A DNA stretch of 64,000 bases from Sphingobacteriales bacterium (GTDB lineage Bacteria; Bacteroidota; Bacteroidia; Chitinophagales; Chitinophagaceae), in the NCBI GenBank assembly GCA_016200915.1, contig JACQDV010000086.1, positions 1 to 64,000 of the forward strand, given 5' to 3'. A model generated the notes under the pieces. The model searched no databases, was not told the DNA's origin, and saw only the letters and a list, made by a program, of their open reading frames with translations. This document shows, one piece after another, positions 1-9,807 of the stretch. The position numbers were made by a program, and so were the translations under genes. Position 1 is the first letter of the stretch. Every line of letters begins with the position of its first letter.

Positions 1-59
1 TGAAGGTGATGGAATAGATACCGTATTTATATGGTATGGTTCGTTTAACTGGCATATAG

Positions 60-317
60 CTAAGTTACGGGCTTTATGTCTCCGATGACGCAACGTCCCT
101 ACCTGCTCTCTTTGCCTGGGAGGAGACGTTGCTGGGAATAAATTATTTAATGAACGGCACTACCTCGGATTTAGCGGCAGAGAACATACAGGACAAAACT
201 TTAATCAACCAGTTCAACCGTATCACTGAACTTTCTGCAGAAAATAAAACTGTTGTCTCCAAACTCATTGATGCTTTTTTATTTCAACAGGAGATGAAGC
301 AAAAACTTGCTCAATAA
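60..317 (+). pseudogene. C-terminal remnant of an XRE-type helix-turn-helix regulator
   Basis: The recognisable part begins near 129 (LGINYLMNGTT) and ends in a helical tail (KLIDAFLFQQEMKQKLAQ). This resembles the region that follows the HTH domain in Bacteroidetes XRE-family repressors, where the recognition domain is followed by 'iDYLMNGT' and a helical tail. The DNA-binding half is missing. The frame is open back to a stop at 57-59, but residues before LGI are encoded by a palindromic repeat (78-140), so they do not look like protein. A strong terminator follows directly. I infer that a repeat insertion or deletion truncated an older gene. A short product from the TTG at 129 is possible but would lack the HTH. 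Confidence 0.55.
78..140. repeat. REP-like palindrome, copy A
   Basis: An 8-bp perfect stem GCAACGTC (90-97) / GACGTTGC (125-132) encloses a GC-rich loop. The whole stretch matches the reverse complement of 400-459 outside the loop, so two copies lie in opposite orientation around the HTH remnant. Confidence 0.75.
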
Positions 318-321
318 AAAA

Positions 322-350
322 CCCGGCAGCGCCGGGCTTCTTCTTTTTTA
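322..350 (+). terminator. Intrinsic terminator after the HTH remnant
   Basis: Perfect stem CCCGGC (322-327) / GCCGGG (331-336) with loop AGC, followed by a T-rich tract. It lies five bases after the stop codon. Confidence 0.85.
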
Positions 351-366
351 GTTTTTATTGTTTGCA

Positions 367-389
367 GTCCATCGTTGCAAACGATGGAC
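367..389. repeat. Short perfect palindrome
   Basis: GTCCATCGTT (367-376) is the reverse complement of AACGATGGAC (380-389), with a 3-nt loop. It lies between the terminator and REP copy B. No T-tract follows, so I do not call it a terminator. Confidence 0.6.
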
Positions 390-399
390 AACTTTCCTC

Positions 400-459
400 A
401 TTCCCAGCAACGTCTCCCCCGAGCCTGCGTGGCTGCCGGGACGTTGCGCCTTCGGAGAC
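400..459. repeat. REP-like palindrome, copy B (inverted relative to copy A)
   Basis: Stem GCAACGTC (407-414) / GACGTTGC (440-447). Reverse-complemented, it aligns with 78-140 at both ends and differs mainly in the loop. An open frame across it (362-544) is not protein-like. The rest of 460-635 shows nothing recognisable. Confidence 0.75.
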
Positions 460-635
460 CTATTGCTGTACTTTACTTAAATCCATCTCCAGCAAATCCG
501 CACAATTAGTCACCCTATATATTCCCTGTTCTCCAAAAATATAATATTTAGCAGAGCTGTGGTGATAATCTAAAATAAATCATCCTGTTTTCAACTGCTG
601 CAAATGATTTATCTTACCAGCCTTATTTCCACTGC

Positions 636-1676
636 ATGTACTTCTTAAATCAAAAACCAGGACGAACTGCTATTGTCGATGGAGAAGAGTATTTGTTTTT
701 CTCAGGCTACTCTTATCTCGGCATGTCTTATGTAGAAGAATTTACTTCAATGATCAAAGAAGGAATGGATAAATATGGCTTGCTTCATCCATCATCAAGA
801 ATATCCAATACAAGATTATCGCTCTATAAACCATTTGAAGAAAAAATAGCAGCATTGATGGGTATGGAAGCCTGCGTAAGTTTTTCATCTGGTTATTTAT
901 CGGGTCATACTATTGCAAATGTGCTGAGCACTCATCCATTTCTTTTTGTTTCACCATATGCGCATCCGGCTGTAACACCAGCAGGTAAATCATCCTCACT
1001 GGATTTTGAACATTGGAAAAAAGAAATGCTTCAATCCATTGAAAAGAATAAACCAGCAGAAATTGCCCTCATCACTGATTCCATCAATACATCTATCGGC
1101 AAGATTCATGATTTTTCTTTTTTAAATGAAATACCAGCAACTATTAAAGTGATTTGCCTGGTTGATGATTCGCATGGAATAGGTTTGCTTGGAGAAAATG
1201 GTGAAGGTATAATATCAATACTTCCCAAATTGCCAAATGTTGAATACATCATTAACAGTTCCTTATCCAAAGCTTTTCATTTAGAAGGTGGCGCTGTATG
1301 CTGTTCTGCTTATTGGGCTGATAAAATAAGGCAGCAACATAGTTACACCGGCAGCACTCCTATTATGCCGGCTTTTGCACATACTTTTTTAAATGCTGCC
1401 GCATTATATGATGCACAACGTAAAAAACTTTACCAAAACATCAATTATCTTGTTGAAAAAATTAAGGAACTTGATGGTGTAAATCATTACGGGCTGCCTA
1501 TATTTGTCCTGCACAGCACATTGACAGAAGAAGTGTTCAGACCAAACAAAATCATCATTTCTTCTTTTGGGTATCCTGATCCTGACAATGATAAAAACAA
1601 CCGGGTGGTATTGAATGCCCTGCATACAGCATCTGACCTTAATCGTTTAGCATCAGCAATCAGGAGCAAAGTTTAA
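636..1676 (+). CDS. Alpha-oxoamine synthase-like PLP enzyme (BioF/KBL family)
   Basis: Fold-type I PLP-dependent enzyme of the family that condenses an amino acid with an acyl-CoA (8-amino-7-oxononanoate synthase, 2-amino-3-ketobutyrate CoA ligase, serine palmitoyltransferase). Visible signatures are the VDDSHGIG segment (D177 for the pyridine nitrogen, H180) and SSLSKAF with the Schiff-base lysine at K212. The N-terminal GYSYLGMS corresponds to the usual 'NYLG' entry motif. At 346 aa it is shorter than the usual 380-400, mainly at the N-terminus. No biotin or lipid genes are adjacent, so the substrate cannot be assigned. The next gene starts 40 nt later and may be cotranscribed. Confidence 0.8.
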   Translation: MYFLNQKPGRTAIVDGEEYLFFSGYSYLGMSYVEEFTSMIKEGMDKYGLLHPSSRISNTRLSLYKPFEEKIAALMGMEACVSFSSGYLSGHTIANVLSTHPFLFVSPYAHPAVTPAGKSSSLDFEHWKKEMLQSIEKNKPAEIALITDSINTSIGKIHDFSFLNEIPATIKVICLVDDSHGIGLLGENGEGIISILPKLPNVEYIINSSLSKAFHLEGGAVCCSAYWADKIRQQHSYTGSTPIMPAFAHTFLNAAALYDAQRKKLYQNINYLVEKIKELDGVNHYGLPIFVLHSTLTEEVFRPNKIIISSFGYPDPDNDKNNRVVLNALHTASDLNRLASAIRSKV

Positions 1677-1716
1677 AACACCAATTTCCTCAATCAACTT
1701 TTTAAACTCAACCAGC

Positions 1717-2358
1717 ATGAAAAGAAATATCTTTTTACTTATATTTTTTGTTGTTGCATTTGTAAAATTGAATGCACAAAATATTCAATACGCATTGCGC
1801 ATTGGCGGCAATGTTACCAACGGATCATTCTCATCTATCCGTTATAGTTCTGATTCAAAATTTTTACCGGGTGGTTATATTGGCGTACAAATGAAAGTAT
1901 TTTTTGATCCACCCATATATTTCAATCCCCAGTTTAATATCATTCATAAAGGAACTGAATTTACAGTACACAATAATGATACAGCTAAAGTAAGACTTGA
2001 ATTAAATCAAATTCAACTGGCGCCTTACCTGCAGTATGATTTTCATAAAAAAGGTGAACCGGGTTTTAATATCAATGGAGGTTTATCACTTTATACAGCA
2101 ATTAATGGAAAAGAAACCATTACCAAAAGCGATGGCAGCAAAACAAAAAAAGACATGAAGTTTAGTAAAACGGCTTATGGAAGATTTGAAGGTGGAATAC
2201 ATTTGGGTGTTGGCTACGATTTGAAAAAGATCGCCATTCAATTAATGTACAATCGTGGGTTATCAAATTTATATAATGGAGATAATTCCACGGATTATTC
2301 AGGGCCGGTTATTAAGATGCACTCTGTATCACTTGGCTTAGCCTGGTATCTGAATTAA
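1717..2358 (+). CDS. Outer-membrane beta-barrel protein, PorT-like
   Basis: A 213-aa protein with a clear signal peptide (MKRNIFLLIFFVVAFVKLNAQ, cut after the Ala). Alternating hydrophobic beta-strands follow, and the C-terminus (VSLGLAWYLN) is typical of small Bacteroidetes barrels in the PorT/OMP_b-brl group. Such proteins usually have no assigned function; a structural or transport role in the outer membrane is likely. It follows the PLP enzyme by 40 nt on the same strand. Confidence 0.75.
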   Translation: MKRNIFLLIFFVVAFVKLNAQNIQYALRIGGNVTNGSFSSIRYSSDSKFLPGGYIGVQMKVFFDPPIYFNPQFNIIHKGTEFTVHNNDTAKVRLELNQIQLAPYLQYDFHKKGEPGFNINGGLSLYTAINGKETITKSDGSKTKKDMKFSKTAYGRFEGGIHLGVGYDLKKIAIQLMYNRGLSNLYNGDNSTDYSGPVIKMHSVSLGLAWYLN

Positions 2359-2395
2359 TCTATTCTTTCTATTTAAAGAATATTCCATTTTTTTT

Positions 2396-2468
2396 CACGC
2401 AAAGGCGCAATGCAGTAAAGACGCAATGTTTTCTTTGCGTCATGGTTTTCACTTTGCACCTTTGCGTG
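2396..2468. repeat. Nested inverted repeat between convergent genes
   Basis: CACGCAAAGGCGCAA (2396-2410) pairs with TTGCACCTTTGCGTG (2454-2468) with one mismatch. An inner GACGCAA / TTGCGTC stem (about 2420-2441) sits inside it. Its position between two converging genes suits a bidirectional terminator or a REP-like element. Confidence 0.65.
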
Positions 2469-2521
2469 GATTTTAGCCTCTGCATTACTGAAGTGTTTTT
2501 AACTATTTTAATAAACAACAC

Positions 2522-3559
2522 TTATTCCTTGTAAATCTTAACTGTCGTTTTACCATCTTGCCGTACAAAGCCACGGTACATACCTTCAGTACAAAATGGT
2601 AAAGTGATATTGCCATCTTTATCCAGGGCAATTAATCCGCCATCACCACCTAAAGCAGGCAAACGTTTCATCACCATTTCATTGGTGGCATCGGTTAATT
2701 TCCAGTTGCCAAATTCCATCATATCACTAATCGTTTTTGCCATCGTTAACCGAATAAAATATTCACCCCAGCCGGTACAACTGATGGCACAGGTTTTATT
2801 ATTGGCATAAGTGCCGGCACCAATAATAGGAGCATCTCCTACTCTTCCAAATTTTTTATTAGTCATGCCGCCAGTACTGGTGGCTGCAGCCAGGTTTCCA
2901 TAGCGGTCTAATGCCACGGCACCCACTGTTCCATATTTATAATCTCTGTTCTCTGGTTGCTTCAAGGCTAAATGATCAGGAGTTTTTTGCGTTTGTTTTA
3001 GCGAATCTTCTCTTTTGGCATCCTGCAATGCTTCCCATCTTTGCTCAGTAAAAAAATAAGACGGGTCAACAATGGTTTGATGATTTTCAGCAGCAAACTT
3101 CTCAGCTCCTTTACCAATCAGCATTACATGATTACTTTTTTCCATTACCGCACGGGCAGTGCTGATGGGGTTTTTTATGGTTGTTACTCCGGCTATTGAA
3201 CCTGCGGCGAGTGTTTTCCCATTCATAATGGCAGCATCCAGTTCATTCTTTCCCTCATTAGTGAATACGGCACCTTTACCGGCATTGAATAAAGGGCAAT
3301 CTTCCATATAACGCACTGCCATCTCCACTGCATCTAATGCTGTGCCTCCTTTCTTCAAGGTATCATATCCAATTTTCAGCGCCATTTCAAGAGCATCATT
3401 GTAAGCTTTTTCTTTTTCCGGCGTCATATTCTTTTTAAGGATGGTGCCGGCACCGCCATGAATAACCAATACAAATTCGTCAGAAAGTGCCGGAGTATTT
3501 TGCTGTGCTGTACTCATTTGCCATAAAAGCAGCCCTGTTATTAAATAAAAGAATCTCAT
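2522..3559 (-). CDS. iaaA: Isoaspartyl peptidase / L-asparaginase (Ntn hydrolase)
   Basis: Plant-type asparaginase family: a precursor that cleaves itself into two chains and hydrolyses isoaspartyl dipeptides or asparagine. A signal peptide (ends STAQQ, about residue 20) implies periplasmic export. Visible landmarks are VIHGGAGTI (31-40), the FNAGKGAVF and ELDAAIMNG segments, and the autoprocessing and catalytic Thr at T211 in YKYGTVGAVALD. STGGMTNK follows as expected. The length of 345 aa suits the family. A linker around 180-205, rich in charged residues, precedes the cleavage site. It is a single gene, convergent with the barrel gene upstream and divergent from the TamB-like gene. Confidence 0.9.
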   Translation of the reverse strand: MRFFYLITGLLLWQMSTAQQNTPALSDEFVLVIHGGAGTILKKNMTPEKEKAYNDALEMALKIGYDTLKKGGTALDAVEMAVRYMEDCPLFNAGKGAVFTNEGKNELDAAIMNGKTLAAGSIAGVTTIKNPISTARAVMEKSNHVMLIGKGAEKFAAENHQTIVDPSYFFTEQRWEALQDAKREDSLKQTQKTPDHLALKQPENRDYKYGTVGAVALDRYGNLAAATSTGGMTNKKFGRVGDAPIIGAGTYANNKTCAISCTGWGEYFIRLTMAKTISDMMEFGNWKLTDATNEMVMKRLPALGGDGGLIALDKDGNITLPFCTEGMYRGFVRQDGKTTVKIYKE

Positions 3560-3617
3560 ATTAGAATTTTGTGAAGAAATGAAATCCGAATTTAAGATTT
3601 TCTTTATTGGTATTGAA

Positions 3618-3648
3618 TTTGCTCTTAGAGCCGCAATGCGTACTTTTA
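3618..3648 (+). promoter_or_regulatory. Candidate promoter of the TamB-like gene
   Basis: TTTG (3618-3621), 19 nt, then TACTTTTA (3641-3648), one mismatch from the Bacteroidetes -7 box TAnnTTTG. If used, the transcript would start almost at the TTG start codon, giving a near-leaderless mRNA. Confidence 0.35.
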
Positions 3649-3655
3649 CAACCGG

Positions 3656-6600
3656 TTGACGTTGAAAAAATTCTGGAAAATATTATTCCGCACTTTCCTT
3701 GTGTTGTTATTGCTTTTAATAACAATATGGTTGCTTATACAAACCGGACCCGTTCAAAACTGGCTGGTGCATAAAGCGTCGGCCAGCTTATCAAAAGAAT
3801 TAAGGGTAAACGTTGAAGTAAAGCATGTTGATTTTTCCCTTTTCAATAAAATGCTGATGGAAGGAACAGTGATAGAAGACAAAAAGAAAGATACGCTTCT
3901 GTACGCCGGTGCATTAAAAGTAAGAATCACTGATTGGTTCTTTTTAAAAGATAAAGCGGTATTGAAATATGTTGGATTGGATGATGCACAGATCAATCTT
4001 AAACGAACAGACTCCGTTTGGAATTACCAGTTCTTAGTTGATTATTTCTCTTCTGGTTCAACTTCTAAAACAAAAAAGAAAGGTATTGAATGGGATATTA
4101 AAGAAGTTGATTTTAAAAATGTAAAAATCAGGAAATGGGATGGCTGGCGTGGAGAAGATTTAACTGCCAGTTTTAAAAGTTTGCAAGTGAGTGCTGAGGA
4201 AATGGATTTTGATAACCATAAAATATCCATTAACACGGTGAATTTGGATGAACCTGTTTTTTCAATCCTTGACTATGATGGTAAACGTCCTCCACGGCCT
4301 AAAAAAGTAACAACTGAAGAAGAAATAAAACCTGCTATTGATTCTGTGCTCAGATGGAATGCTGCCGGTTGGAATATTCATATAAATAATATTGTTATCA
4401 ATAATGGCAGTTTTAAAAACGATCGCAAAACAGACCGCTTGCCCCTTGACTACTTTGATGGAAAACATTTTGCCTTTGAAAAAATTAATGCCAGCTTTAA
4501 AAACTTTAACTGGATAAAAGATACCGTATCGGCCAACGCCATCATCAGCACCAAAGAAAGAACTGGCTTTGAAGTAAAACAACTCAGCGCTGCCATCAAA
4601 TTTCATCCTGAAGGAATGGAGTTTGACAGTCTGGATATTAAAACCAATAAAAGTCATTTAAAAAATTTCTTTGCCCTGCGTTATAAGAATTTTAACGACG
4701 ACATGGCCGATTTTATTCATGCAGTAACATTAGATGGAAAGTTCAATGAAAGCATCATCAGCAGTGATGATATCGCTTACTTTGCCCCTGCACTTAAAAC
4801 ATGGGATAAGGAAATTTTATTAACCGGCAATATTAAAGGAACCATTGATAATCTGGGTGGCAAAAACGTTATTGCACAAGCCGGCAGATATACATTTCTC
4901 AATGGTGATTTTAAGTTAACAGGTTTACCAAACATAGACGAAACTTTTATTGATTTTAAAGCAAACGACTTTAGAACTACCTATGGAGATGCGGCTACTT
5001 TTATTCCACAACTGAAAAAAGTTACGCAACCTGCTATCAATAAAATTCAAACATTAAAGTTTAGCGGAAGCTTTACCGGGTTCATTCACGACTTTGTAAC
5101 CTTTGGTACTATTCAAACCAATCTTGGAACAGTAGTGAGTGATCTCAACATGAAATTACCTGTCGGCGGCAAGCCAGCCTATTCGGGAAATATTAAAACG
5201 GATAATTTCAAACTGGGAGATTTTTTAAACTTACAATATATCGGAAGAGTATCGGGTGATTTAAATGTAAAGGGCAGCGGCTTCAACTTTACAGATCTTT
5301 ATGCCGAAGCCAACGGACAACTGAAACAAATTGAATTTAACAGGTATAACTATCACGATATAAAAGTTAGCGGAACATTTGATAAAAGACAATTTGATGG
5401 CAACCTCAACATTAATGACTCCAGTATTCAGGCTTCTTTAAACGGCATCATCAAGTTAAATGAAAAAGTACCCAGCTTTGCCTTTGATGCACAGGTAAAA
5501 AAATTAAAACTTAAAGATATTGGATTGGCAAAACAGGATTTGAAACTTGCCGGTAATATAAGCACCAATTTCACAGGAAGTAATATCGATAACTTTTTAG
5601 GTGAGGCACATATATTTAATGTAGAATTTTTTAACGGCGAAGACCGGTTACCTATGGACTCTCTCACCATTTATTCCACACTGAGTGATAATAAAAAGTT
5701 ACTTACTGTACATAGTAACGAACTGAATGCCTCACTGCATGGTGAATTTAATATTGCCGATCTTCCAACTGCTTTCCAGGTTTTTCTTAACAAGTACTAT
5801 CCTTCCTATATCAATATTCCTAATCACACTCCTCAAAATGAAAATTTTCAGTTTGATGTAACAACGGGAAACATCAGTCCTTTTCTCAATTTATTTGATA
5901 AGAATATAAAAGGGCTGGATAATGCAACTGTAAGAGGCCATCTTAATCTTGCACAAAACCAGTTAAACGTTAACATTACTGTTCCGCAATTCATTTATAA
6001 CAAAACAGTTTTTACTGACATTGCGTTAACCGGCATTGGAAATTTGCAAAAATTAAATTTGAAAGGCTCTGTTGGCGATGTAATGATCAGCGATAGTCTT
6101 CATTTGCCCAATTCTGAAATTGAAATAGAATCAGCCAATAATTTATCCAAAGTAAATATTAAGACGAGTGCCAGTAAAACAATTAATGCAGCAGAATTAT
6201 CAGCATTGGTTGAAACAAGAAAAGATGGTTTCAAAATCAATTTTAATCCTTCGGCCGTTGTTATCAACGATAAAAGATGGACGATTGAAAATAACAGTGA
6301 ACTTATATTAAGTAAAACAAGGTTGGATGCCAGTGAAGTAAAATTAAATTCAGGGGAAGAAGAAATTTCTATTTCAACTGAGCCATCGTCCACAGGATCA
6401 AGTAATGATGTAGTTATTAATCTGAAGAAAGTAACAGTAGAAGACATCTTACCATTTTTTCTGAAACAACCAAGTATAGAAGGAAAAATAAGTGGTGAAG
6501 TAAGAGTAACTGATCCCTTTAATAACTTAATGGTTGAAGGAAGTCCGGTGATTGAACAGGGAAGGTTTGAAGATGACTCCATTGGTTTAATGAAAACTGA

Positions 6601-8404
6601 AATAGGATACAATAATAAAAATGGCAAACTAACTATAAATGTTATTTCAGATAATGAAGACCATCGTTTCGATGTTAAGGGACTAATCTTTTTAAAAGAT
6701 TCGTTGCGTAATAATTTAGATTTTGCCTTCAATCTGAATAATTCAGAAATACATTGGCTGGGAAAATATTTAGGAACATTATTTGGCGACATTAAAGGCA
6801 AAGCAACTGGTACTGTAAGGATGGTAGGGCAAAGTGCCAGTCCTGATTTGATTGGTAATACAGTTATAAAAGATGGAGCGTTTAAAGTGCTATATACACA
6901 ATGCACTTATAAGTTTAATGAAGCCAATATCAACTTTGTAAAAGGAGCAATTGATTTTGGCACAATTATATTAAAAGACACTTTAAACAAAAACCATACG
7001 GCTAAATTCAGCGGAGTAATGTATCATGAGTTTTTTAAAAACATGAACTTCCAGATGAATTTCAGCAGCGACGGGATTTTATTACTTAATACCAAACTTA
7101 AAGATAATAACCAGTTTTACGGAACAGCCATTGGTAAAGTTAGCCGTGCCTACCTGCGTGGCCCGGATTATGATATGAGGATGGGATTTTATGCTGAACC
7201 TACAGATTCATCGCACATTATTCTTCCTGCCAGTGTGAGCCGTGAATCTGGTACTGCAGACTTCATTGTATGGAGACAGTATGGTAAAGAAATGAAAGCA
7301 TCTGCACTTACAAGACCCGGCACCAATCTTACGCTTGATATGAATTTACAGGCAAATCCATTAGCAAAGATTGATGTGATATTAGATGATGTAACGGGTG
7401 ATGTAGTAAAAGCACAGGGAAGAGGTAACCTTAACATTCATGTGGGAACAAAAGATAATTTAACAATGAGTGGCAGCTACGAAGTAGAAAGAGGAGAATA
7501 CCGGTTCAATTTCCAAACTTACTGGCAATATGGTTTTGACCTCACCGATGGAAATATATCATGGAATGGTGACCCTTATGATGCTAAAATCAATATCAAA
7601 GCAAGATACAAAGCCAAGGATGTAAATCTTAGTTCATTAACCACACTGGCAGGTTCTTCCATCAAAGAGAAAAGTGATGTATATATTTTAGCCACTTTAA
7701 CTAATACACTTAAAAAACCTGAAATTACTTTCCATCTTGAATTACCCGAAGGCAATCCCTATAAAAACGACATCATAGTATTAAGCACACTGTCCAATTA
7801 TGAACGCAATCCGAGTGAGATGAATAAGCAGGTTGCTTCTCTCCTCCTGTTTAATACGTTTGCTGCCAGTGAGCAAAGTTTTGTATCCGGTTCTAATACG
7901 AGTTCGTTCTTAGCAGGTACTGCGGGCCAGGTAATTTTTAATTTCGTTGCCAACAGTTTAAAATCTTTATTGAGAAAATTATTAAAGGACCCTAATATTG
8001 ATCCATACATCACATTAGGTAATTCAACCCTTAATATTCAAAACAACACTTTAAGTGATATACAGGCAGCGGCCAAACTTGGATTTAATTATTATATACT
8101 AAATGGAAAGATCGTTATAAAAGTAGGTGGTAACGTTGATTACAACAGTAATACAGCTATATTTGGAAATAATCGAAATTTCCTTTTCAACAAGGACATT
8201 TCAATGGAATACCTTATCAACAAACAGGGAAAATTAAGACTGATCATTTTCAACCGTGGCAATTTTGACCTGGATCGTGGCCGTTATGCCCGTACTGGTT
8301 TGGGATTTTCTTACACTAAAGAGTTTGATCTTCTTTTTTCAGACGAAAAAAGAAAGAAACAACTTGTAACTGCACCGGCAACACCAACTACGGGTTCTAA
8401 TTAA
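3656..8404 (+). CDS. tamB: TamB-like translocation/assembly module protein (AsmA/DUF490 superfamily)
   Basis: A 1582-aa protein anchored in the inner membrane by one N-terminal helix (about residues 8-27, [18 protein letters not shown]). It is followed by a long, repetitive beta-rich periplasmic region. The last 450 residues (about 1100-1560, with [31 protein letters not shown] and the C-terminal [14 protein letters not shown]) match the DUF490/TamB C-terminal domain. The family bridges the periplasm and is linked to outer-membrane protein assembly and phospholipid transport. No ATG is available near the N-terminus: an upstream ATG (3629) runs into a stop. The start is therefore TTG at 3656 or 3662. 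The stop overlaps the convergent ribBA stop by 4 nt. No TamA/Omp85 gene is adjacent. Confidence 0.85.
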   Translation: MTLKKFWKILFRTFLVLLLLLITIWLLIQTGPVQNWLVHKASASLSKELRVNVEVKHVDFSLFNKMLMEGTVIEDKKKDTLLYAGALKVRITDWFFLKDKAVLKYVGLDDAQINLKRTDSVWNYQFLVDYFSSGSTSKTKKKGIEWDIKEVDFKNVKIRKWDGWRGEDLTASFKSLQVSAEEMDFDNHKISINTVNLDEPVFSILDYDGKRPPRPKKVTTEEEIKPAIDSVLRWNAAGWNIHINNIVINNGSFKNDRKTDRLPLDYFDGKHFAFEKINASFKNFNWIKDTVSANAIISTKERTGFEVKQLSAAIKFHPEGMEFDSLDIKTNKSHLKNFFALRYKNFNDDMADFIHAVTLDGKFNESIISSDDIAYFAPALKTWDKEILLTGNIKGTIDNLGGKNVIAQAGRYTFLNGDFKLTGLPNIDETFIDFKANDFRTTYGDAATFIPQLKKVTQPAINKIQTLKFSGSFTGFIHDFVTFGTIQTNLGTVVSDLNMKLPVGGKPAYSGNIKTDNFKLGDFLNLQYIGRVSGDLNVKGSGFNFTDLYAEANGQLKQIEFNRYNYHDIKVSGTFDKRQFDGNLNINDSSIQASLNGIIKLNEKVPSFAFDAQVKKLKLKDIGLAKQDLKLAGNISTNFTGSNIDNFLGEAHIFNVEFFNGEDRLPMDSLTIYSTLSDNKKLLTVHSNELNASLHGEFNIADLPTAFQVFLNKYYPSYINIPNHTPQNENFQFDVTTGNISPFLNLFDKNIKGLDNATVRGHLNLAQNQLNVNITVPQFIYNKTVFTDIALTGIGNLQKLNLKGSVGDVMISDSLHLPNSEIEIESANNLSKVNIKTSASKTINAAELSALVETRKDGFKINFNPSAVVINDKRWTIENNSELILSKTRLDASEVKLNSGEEEISISTEPSSTGSSNDVVINLKKVTVEDILPFFLKQPSIEGKISGEVRVTDPFNNLMVEGSPVIEQGRFEDDSIGLMKTEIGYNNKNGKLTINVISDNEDHRFDVKGLIFLKDSLRNNLDFAFNLNNSEIHWLGKYLGTLFGDIKGKATGTVRMVGQSASPDLIGNTVIKDGAFKVLYTQCTYKFNEANINFVKGAIDFGTIILKDTLNKNHTAKFSGVMYHEFFKNMNFQMNFSSDGILLLNTKLKDNNQFYGTAIGKVSRAYLRGPDYDMRMGFYAEPTDSSHIILPASVSRESGTADFIVWRQYGKEMKASALTRPGTNLTLDMNLQANPLAKIDVILDDVTGDVVKAQGRGNLNIHVGTKDNLTMSGSYEVERGEYRFNFQTYWQYGFDLTDGNISWNGDPYDAKINIKARYKAKDVNLSSLTTLAGSSIKEKSDVYILATLTNTLKKPEITFHLELPEGNPYKNDIIVLSTLSNYERNPSEMNKQVASLLLFNTFAASEQSFVSGSNTSSFLAGTAGQVIFNFVANSLKSLLRKLLKDPNIDPYITLGNSTLNIQNNTLSDIQAAAKLGFNYYILNGKIVIKVGGNVDYNSNTAIFGNNRNFLFNKDISMEYLINKQGKLRLIIFNRGNFDLDRGRYARTGLGFSYTKEFDLLFSDEKRKKQLVTAPATPTTGSN

Positions 8405-9603
8405 TCTTTTAAAATATCGTGCCCCATTTTATCTCTTTTGGTTTGCAGATATTTTTCATTGTGGGGATTTGGGCTTACTTCGATAGGAACTGTTTCAACA
8501 ATTTCTAACCCATAACCTGATAAACCGGCCCTTTTGCGTGGATTATTACTAAGTAATCTCAATTTAGTCACTTTGAGTTTACGGAGTATTTGAGCTCCAA
8601 CTCCATAATCCCTGTTATCCATACCAAAACCGAGATGAAGATTGGCATCTACTGTATCCAAACCATTTTCCTGGAGCTTGTAAGCTTTTAATTTATTCAT
8701 CAAACCTATACCCCTGCCCTCCTGGCTCATATATAATACAACACCTTTACCTTCCTGTTCCACCCTTTGCATGGCTTTATGCAATTGTTCACCACAATCA
8801 CATCGAAGCGACCCTAAAATATCTCCTGTAAAACACGAAGAGTGTACCCTTACCATAACTGGTTCTCCTTCCTTCCACTCTCCTTTAACTAAAGCAAAAT
8901 GTTCGTTATTGGTCTGTTTCTCTCTGAATCCTACCAGTTTGAATGCACCATATTTTGTTGGCATATCTACCCTCACCACTTCTTCTATCAAAGAATCTGT
9001 TTTAAGACGATATTCTATCAGGTCCTTTATAGAGATCAATTTCAGATCGAACTTTTTTGCTATTTCTACCAGTTGAGGTAACCGTGCCATAGTACCATCT
9101 TCATTCATAATTTCCACTAAAACTCCGGCGGGTTCAAAACCTGCTAACCTGGCCAGGTCAATGGTTGCTTCGGTATGTCCGGTTCTTCTCAACACTCCAC
9201 CCCGCTTTGCAATCAATGGAAAAATATGGCCCGGGCGACCAAGCTCTTCAGGAGTAGTGTTAGGGTCAATTAAAGCCTGAACCGTTTTTGCCCTGTCCTG
9301 AGCGGATATACCTGTTGTACAACCATGCCCCAATAAATCAACCGAAACGGTAAAGGCGGTTTCATGCAGAGATGTATTGTTGCTAACCATCGGTACCAGT
9401 TTTAGGTCATCACATCTGTCTTCCAGCAACGGGGCACAGATAAGCCCTCTTCCATGCATGCTCATAAAATTGATGATTTCTGGTGTAACTTTTCGGGCAG
9501 CAACAACAAAATCACCTTCATTTTCCCTGTCCTCATCATCAACAACAATCACTAATTTCCCATTTTTAATATCTTCTATCGCACTTTCTATTGTATCCAG
9601 CAT
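8401..9603 (-). CDS. ribBA: Bifunctional DHBP synthase / GTP cyclohydrolase II
   Basis: Feeds both branches of riboflavin synthesis. The N-terminal half (about 1-205) makes 3,4-dihydroxy-2-butanone 4-phosphate from ribulose 5-phosphate; it shows the acidic [11 protein letters not shown] motif and [17 protein letters not shown]. The C-terminal half (about 207-400) is GTP cyclohydrolase II, with [22 protein letters not shown] (zinc cysteines), SQEGRGIGL and the NNPRK segment. I chose the ATG at 9603 ([11 protein letters not shown]), giving 400 aa; an in-frame TTG seven codons upstream is less likely. It is convergent with the TamB-like gene (4-nt overlap) and stands alone, with no other rib genes in the window. 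Confidence 0.95.
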   Translation of the reverse strand: MLDTIESAIEDIKNGKLVIVVDDEDRENEGDFVVAARKVTPEIINFMSMHGRGLICAPLLEDRCDDLKLVPMVSNNTSLHETAFTVSVDLLGHGCTTGISAQDRAKTVQALIDPNTTPEELGRPGHIFPLIAKRGGVLRRTGHTEATIDLARLAGFEPAGVLVEIMNEDGTMARLPQLVEIAKKFDLKLISIKDLIEYRLKTDSLIEEVVRVDMPTKYGAFKLVGFREKQTNNEHFALVKGEWKEGEPVMVRVHSSCFTGDILGSLRCDCGEQLHKAMQRVEQEGKGVVLYMSQEGRGIGLMNKLKAYKLQENGLDTVDANLHLGFGMDNRDYGVGAQILRKLKVTKLRLLSNNPRKRAGLSGYGLEIVETVPIEVSPNPHNEKYLQTKRDKMGHDILKD

Positions 9604-9807
9604 TTGTATCAAAATTTTCTGCAAAGCTAAAGAAATACAGGGCTTTCTAATTTACTAATATGGAAATTGAAACTGTTAATAGGCGGTTGGAACATTAATT
9701 TATGGTTAATCGCCGCTTTCTTCTGTGTTTTTCAACAATTTGTTAGTAGGGTTGTGTTTTTTGTAAGGGATAATTTCCTTTCTTTGTGAGCGTAAAACTA
9801 GCTGTTT

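Noticed and set aside
1-88. An open end (frame 2, ending at a TGA at 86-88) of a possible upstream protein
   Set aside because: Only 28 codons are visible and no family is recognisable; it could equally be non-coding.
362-544. A 60-codon frame across the REP-like repeat near the left end
   Set aside because: It is built from palindromic repeat sequence and has no protein-like features.
6100-6906. A 268-codon frame on the minus strand
   Set aside because: It lies entirely inside the TamB-like gene, has a composition mirroring the opposite strand and no recognisable domain. A shadow of the real gene.
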